Shown: positions 5,645 to 8,696 of the stretch, in pieces
Layout of the letters: each line of letters starts with the position of its first letter
Position numbering within the stretch: position 1 is the stretch's first letter
Assembly (NCBI GenBank): GCA_035997045.1
Contig: DASYIY010000064.1
Coordinates: forward strand, 1-8,696
Length of the DNA: 8,696 bases
Source of the DNA: VRUE01 sp035997045
GTDB taxonomy: Bacteria > Actinomycetota > Thermoleophilia > Solirubrobacterales > 70-9
Direction of reading: 5' to 3'
Position numbers and translations under genes: made by a program
The notes under the pieces: model-generated
What the model was told of the DNA's origin: nothing
Database searches by the model: none
The model's input: only the letters and a program-made list of their open reading frames with translations

Positions 5645-6360
5645 GCCGGGTCCCCGCCGGAGTCGTCGGACTTCTCGTCCGGCGCCTCATCCTCGGCATC
5701 ATCAGCCGCGGCGTTGTCCTCGGTCTCCCCCGCCTCGGCCGCCTCAGCGTCCGTGCCCTCATCAGCTTCACTACTCGCCTCCGGGGCTGCCTCCGCACTG
5801 GGCTCCTCGGAAGGAGTCTCGTCGGAAGCAGGCGCCTCCTCTGCGGGTGGCGTGGAGGTGGGCTCCTCGCCCGCAGCTTGCGAGGACGAAGAGTCCTCCT
5901 CCGCGACAGGATCCGCTGCCTGAGCGTCTTCCTCCGTCTGGCTGACCCCGTCAGCGTCGACCGCCTCGGGCTCGGCAGCCGCCGTAGGCGCCGAGATCAG
6001 CTCGTCGTCGATGCCCCAGCGCCGCTCGGCGACGCGTGCGGCCTTGCCGATGCGACCGCGCAGGTAGTAGAGCTTCGCCCGGCGCACGGCGCCGCGGGCG
6101 GCGATCTCCAGTTTCTCGATCTTCGGCGAGTGCAGCGGAAAGGTTCGCTCGACGCCAACGCCGAAGGACTGCTTGCGCACGGTGAAGGTCTCACGCGCGC
6201 CAGAGCCCTGTCGCCGCAGGACGATTCCCTCGAAAACCTGGGTGCGGCGGCGGGTGCCCTCGATGACCTGGAAGTGGACGCGAACGCGATCGCCAGGATC
6301 GAAGGAAGGGAGACCCTTCCTCAGCTGACTTCGCTCAATGTCTTGGATTACGCCGCTCAT
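5641..6360 (-). CDS. rplS: 50S ribosomal protein L19 with long acidic C-terminal tail
   Basis: L19 lies at the 30S-50S interface and contributes to intersubunit bridges. Residues 1-115 are a complete L19: IQDIERSQLRKGLPSFDPGD (5-24), VFEGIVLRRQGSGARETFTV (42-61), GVGVERTFPLHSPKIEKLEI (67-86) and RRAKLYYLRGRIGKAARV (93-110). The protein then continues to 239 residues, about twice the usual 115-120. Residues 121-239 are a low-complexity Ala/Glu/Asp/Ser/Pro segment with about 40 acidic residues and a single lysine, predicted to be disordered. The reading frame is uninterrupted and its TGA overlaps the lepB CTG, so the tail is unlikely to be a frameshift artefact. ATG at 6360 gives the standard N-terminus but has no Shine-Dalgarno sequence; the six Ts of a terminator-like hairpin lie just upstream. 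It follows trmD by 58 nt, the widest gap in this operon. Confidence 0.95.
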   Translation of the reverse strand: MSGVIQDIERSQLRKGLPSFDPGDRVRVHFQVIEGTRRRTQVFEGIVLRRQGSGARETFTVRKQSFGVGVERTFPLHSPKIEKLEIAARGAVRRAKLYYLRGRIGKAARVAERRWGIDDELISAPTAAAEPEAVDADGVSQTEEDAQAADPVAEEDSSSSQAAGEEPTSTPPAEEAPASDETPSEEPSAEAAPEASSEADEGTDAEAAEAGETEDNAAADDAEDEAPDEKSDDSGGDPA

Positions 6361-6366
6361 AGCTCG

Positions 6367-6403
6367 AAAAAAGACCGCCGGGCCCGACCTGGGCGCCGCG
6401 CGG
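6367..6403 (-). terminator. Terminator/attenuator-like hairpin in the rplS leader
   Basis: On the minus strand the arms at 6403-6391 and 6385-6375 pair over 11 bp (CCGC/GCGG, CGG/CCG, GCCC/GGGC) with two single-base bulges at 6399 and 6395 and an AGGTC loop (6390-6386). After TC comes TTTTTT (6372-6367), so a GC-rich stem plus T-tract forms an intrinsic-terminator shape. It ends only 6 nt before the rplS ATG and starts 15 nt after the trmD stop. Readthrough must occur for rplS-lepB-rnhB to be expressed from the upstream promoter, so partial termination or attenuation is more likely than a full stop. Structure was judged by eye, without energy calculation. Confidence 0.5.
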
Positions 6404-6418
6404 TGCGGGCAATCGTAC

Positions 6419-7096
6419 CTACTTGGTGTCTTTTTCGAACTGCCCGGCTCGAACCCGGCTCTGCTCCAGGCGCCAGAGCCGTACTCGCTCATGGTCGCCA
6501 GAGACCAGCACGTCCGGCACGGACCATCCCCGGTACTGCGCCGGACGGGTGTAATGCGGGTACTCAGGCATCCCCTCCAGCATCTGGCTGAAGGACTCCT
6601 CGACCGCGCTGCGCTCGTGCCCGAGGGCGCCAGGGAGCTTCCGCATAACCACGTCGGCGACCACCATCGCCGGCATCTCGCCACCGGCCAGCACGTATCT
6701 GCCGATCGAGACCTCGTCGTCGGCGAAGTGCTCGTGCACCCGCTCGTCGAATCCCTCGTAGCGCCCGCAGAGCAGCGCCACATGTGGCTCCTGGGTCAGC
6801 TCGTCGGCCAACTCGTCGTCGAGTAGCCGGCCGGTCGGCGAGAGCAGCACCACGCGCGGGCTCTCATCGCGGGGATAGGCCGCCTGGAGGGCCGCGTCGA
6901 CGACATCGACGCGAAGCACCATCCCCGCCCCTCCCCCGTACGGCGCGTCGTCGACCTGCCCGGCTCCCAGCGGGGTCGTGTCGCGGTAGTTGAAGAAGCG
7001 CAGCTCGTTGCCTTCGCCGAGCGCGTTCTGCACCGAGCGTTGCGACTGGAACCAGTCGAACGCCTCCGGGAAGAGGGTGAAGATGTCTAGCTTCAA
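6419..7096 (-). CDS. trmD: tRNA (guanine37-N1)-methyltransferase
   Basis: TrmD uses S-adenosylmethionine to make m1G37 next to the anticodon, which prevents +1 frameshifting; it is a SPOUT enzyme working as a dimer. The 225-residue protein shows DIFTLFPEAFD (4-14), DDAPYGGGAGMV (49-60), the trefoil-knot SAM site LLSPTGR (84-90), LLCGRYEGFDERV (108-120) and SIGRYVLAGGE (130-140), then YPHYTRPAQYRGWSVPDVLV (179-198) and SGDHERVRLWR (199-209). It is shorter than the E. coli enzyme (255), mainly at the C-terminus. Arg152 matches catalytic Arg154 of E. coli, but the expected general-base Asp (E. coli Asp169, in an EDSF context) aligns with Glu167 in EESF, and about three extra residues precede PHYTRP. 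The TTG at 7096 overlaps the khpA stop as TTGA. The usual upstream neighbour rimM is absent. Confidence 0.96.
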   Translation of the reverse strand: MKLDIFTLFPEAFDWFQSQRSVQNALGEGNELRFFNYRDTTPLGAGQVDDAPYGGGAGMVLRVDVVDAALQAAYPRDESPRVVLLSPTGRLLDDELADELTQEPHVALLCGRYEGFDERVHEHFADDEVSIGRYVLAGGEMPAMVVADVVMRKLPGALGHERSAVEESFSQMLEGMPEYPHYTRPAQYRGWSVPDVLVSGDHERVRLWRLEQSRVRAGQFEKDTK

Positions 7097-7323
7097 TCGA
7101 GGATGTCGACTATGACACGGCGATCGAGCCGTACGGCGGCGGCCTTGGCGATCGTCCGGATCGCGTTGGCGACGCGGCCACCCTTGCCGATGACCCGACC
7201 GAGGTCGTCCTCGGCGACGGTGATCTCGTAGACCAGATCGCCGTCCTCTTCCATCTCCTCGACCACGACCGCGCCGGGGTCCTCGACCAGCGACCTGACC
7301 AAGAACTCGAGCAGCTCGGTCAT
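7093..7323 (-). CDS. khpA: KH-domain RNA-binding protein KhpA
   Basis: This 76-residue single-KH protein belongs to the YlqC/KhpA family, which binds RNA, often together with KhpB/Jag, and influences cell envelope and translation-linked RNAs. The KH GXXG loop is GKGG (46-49) within LGRVIGKGGRVANAIRTIAK (41-60), preceded by an acidic stretch (15-30) and followed by RLDRRVIVDI (65-74). The length is normal. ATG at 7323 begins 12 nt after the rpsP stop, with AGGA 10 nt upstream as a modest ribosome-binding site. Its stop overlaps the trmD start by 4 nt, implying translational coupling. Position between rpsP and the trmD region is the family's classic location. Confidence 0.93.
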   Translation of the reverse strand: MTELLEFLVRSLVEDPGAVVVEEMEEDGDLVYEITVAEDDLGRVIGKGGRVANAIRTIAKAAAVRLDRRVIVDILD

Positions 7324-7335
7324 CGACCAGCCGTC

Positions 7336-7590
7336 CTAGCTGCCGGAGGCGGCGATGCCCTTGGTGCGCAGCAGCGTCGCGACCGTCTCCGAGGGCTGAG
7401 CGCCGTGCTCGAGCCAGTGCTTGGCGCGCTCCTCGTCGAGCTCGATCGTCGAGGGCTCGGTCTGCGGGTTGTAGCGGCCGATCGTCTCGATCGTGCGCCC
7501 GTCTCGCGGCGAGCGCTTGTCGGCGACGACGATCCGCCAGATCGGGTTCTTCTTCGACCCGACTCGTCTTAGTCTGATTCTTACGGCCAT
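7336..7590 (-). CDS. rpsP: 30S ribosomal protein S16
   Basis: S16 is a small-subunit protein that helps fold the 5' domain of 16S rRNA during assembly. The 84-residue product has the family signature MAVRIRLRRVGSKKNPIWRI (1-20), then VVADKRSPRDGRTIETIGRY (21-40) and NPQTEPSTIELDEERAKHWL (41-60), followed by a QPSETVATLLRTKGI stretch (65-79). Length and start (ATG at 7590) are typical. It follows ffh by 15 nt with no obvious Shine-Dalgarno sequence, so its translation is likely coupled to ffh. The ffh-rpsP-khpA order is widely conserved. Confidence 0.97.
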   Translation of the reverse strand: MAVRIRLRRVGSKKNPIWRIVVADKRSPRDGRTIETIGRYNPQTEPSTIELDEERAKHWLEHGAQPSETVATLLRTKGIAASGS

Positions 7591-7605
7591 CTGGACTGCG
7601 GCAGG

Positions 7606-8696
<1,091 letters not shown>

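Noticed and set aside
5070..5798. Minus-strand 242-codon frame across lepB and the L19 tail
   Set aside because: Arginine-rich shadow in the third frame; the LepB frame holds Box B, the catalytic lysine and the GDN motif.
5641..6783. 380-codon version of rplS extending into trmD
   Set aside because: L19 has a standard N-terminus at the ATG at 6360; the upstream part merely reads the trmD sequence in another frame.

Overview
This is a GC-rich window (about two thirds G+C) of ordinary bacterial chromosome, almost completely filled with genes. The order ffh-rpsP-khpA-trmD-rplS-lepB-rnhB, then yraN-comM-dprA, matches the housekeeping cluster known from Actinomycetota. The base composition, the cysteine-bearing LepB insert and the style of the RNase HII and DprA sequences suggest a deep-branching actinobacterium such as Thermoleophilia (Solirubrobacterales or Gaiellales). 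That class placement is an inference from memory, not a search result.

Layout from the right edge, all on the minus strand unless stated. The block at 8696-4345 carries ffh (5' end outside the window), rpsP, khpA, trmD, rplS, lepB and rnhB. It covers co-translational protein targeting (Ffh), 30S and 50S proteins (S16, L19), an RNA-binding KH protein, the tRNA m1G37 methyltransferase, signal peptidase I and RNase HII. Genes are 12-15 nt apart or overlap, except for a 58-nt gap before rplS that contains a terminator-like hairpin. yraN (3971-4348) is the only plus-strand gene. It converges on rnhB, with the two stop codons sharing one CTAG, and diverges from comM across a 126-nt intergenic region that probably holds two back-to-back, leaderless-type promoters. 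The block at 3844-1 carries comM, dprA, thiD and ilvD (3' end outside the window), tightly spaced and probably one operon. It combines two DNA-uptake/recombination genes with a thiamine pyrimidine kinase and a branched-chain amino-acid enzyme.

No mobile element, CRISPR array, rRNA or tRNA gene, or clearly novel multi-gene system is visible. The points worth a second look are small: an L19 with a roughly 120-residue acidic tail; a terminator hairpin whose T-tract lies where the rplS ribosome-binding site should be; loss of rimM from between khpA and trmD; a TrmD with Glu where the catalytic Asp is expected; a signal peptidase gene with no ATG/GTG/TTG start that apparently uses CTG; an rnhB with no ordinary start outside lepB; and yraN flipped relative to its usual operon.
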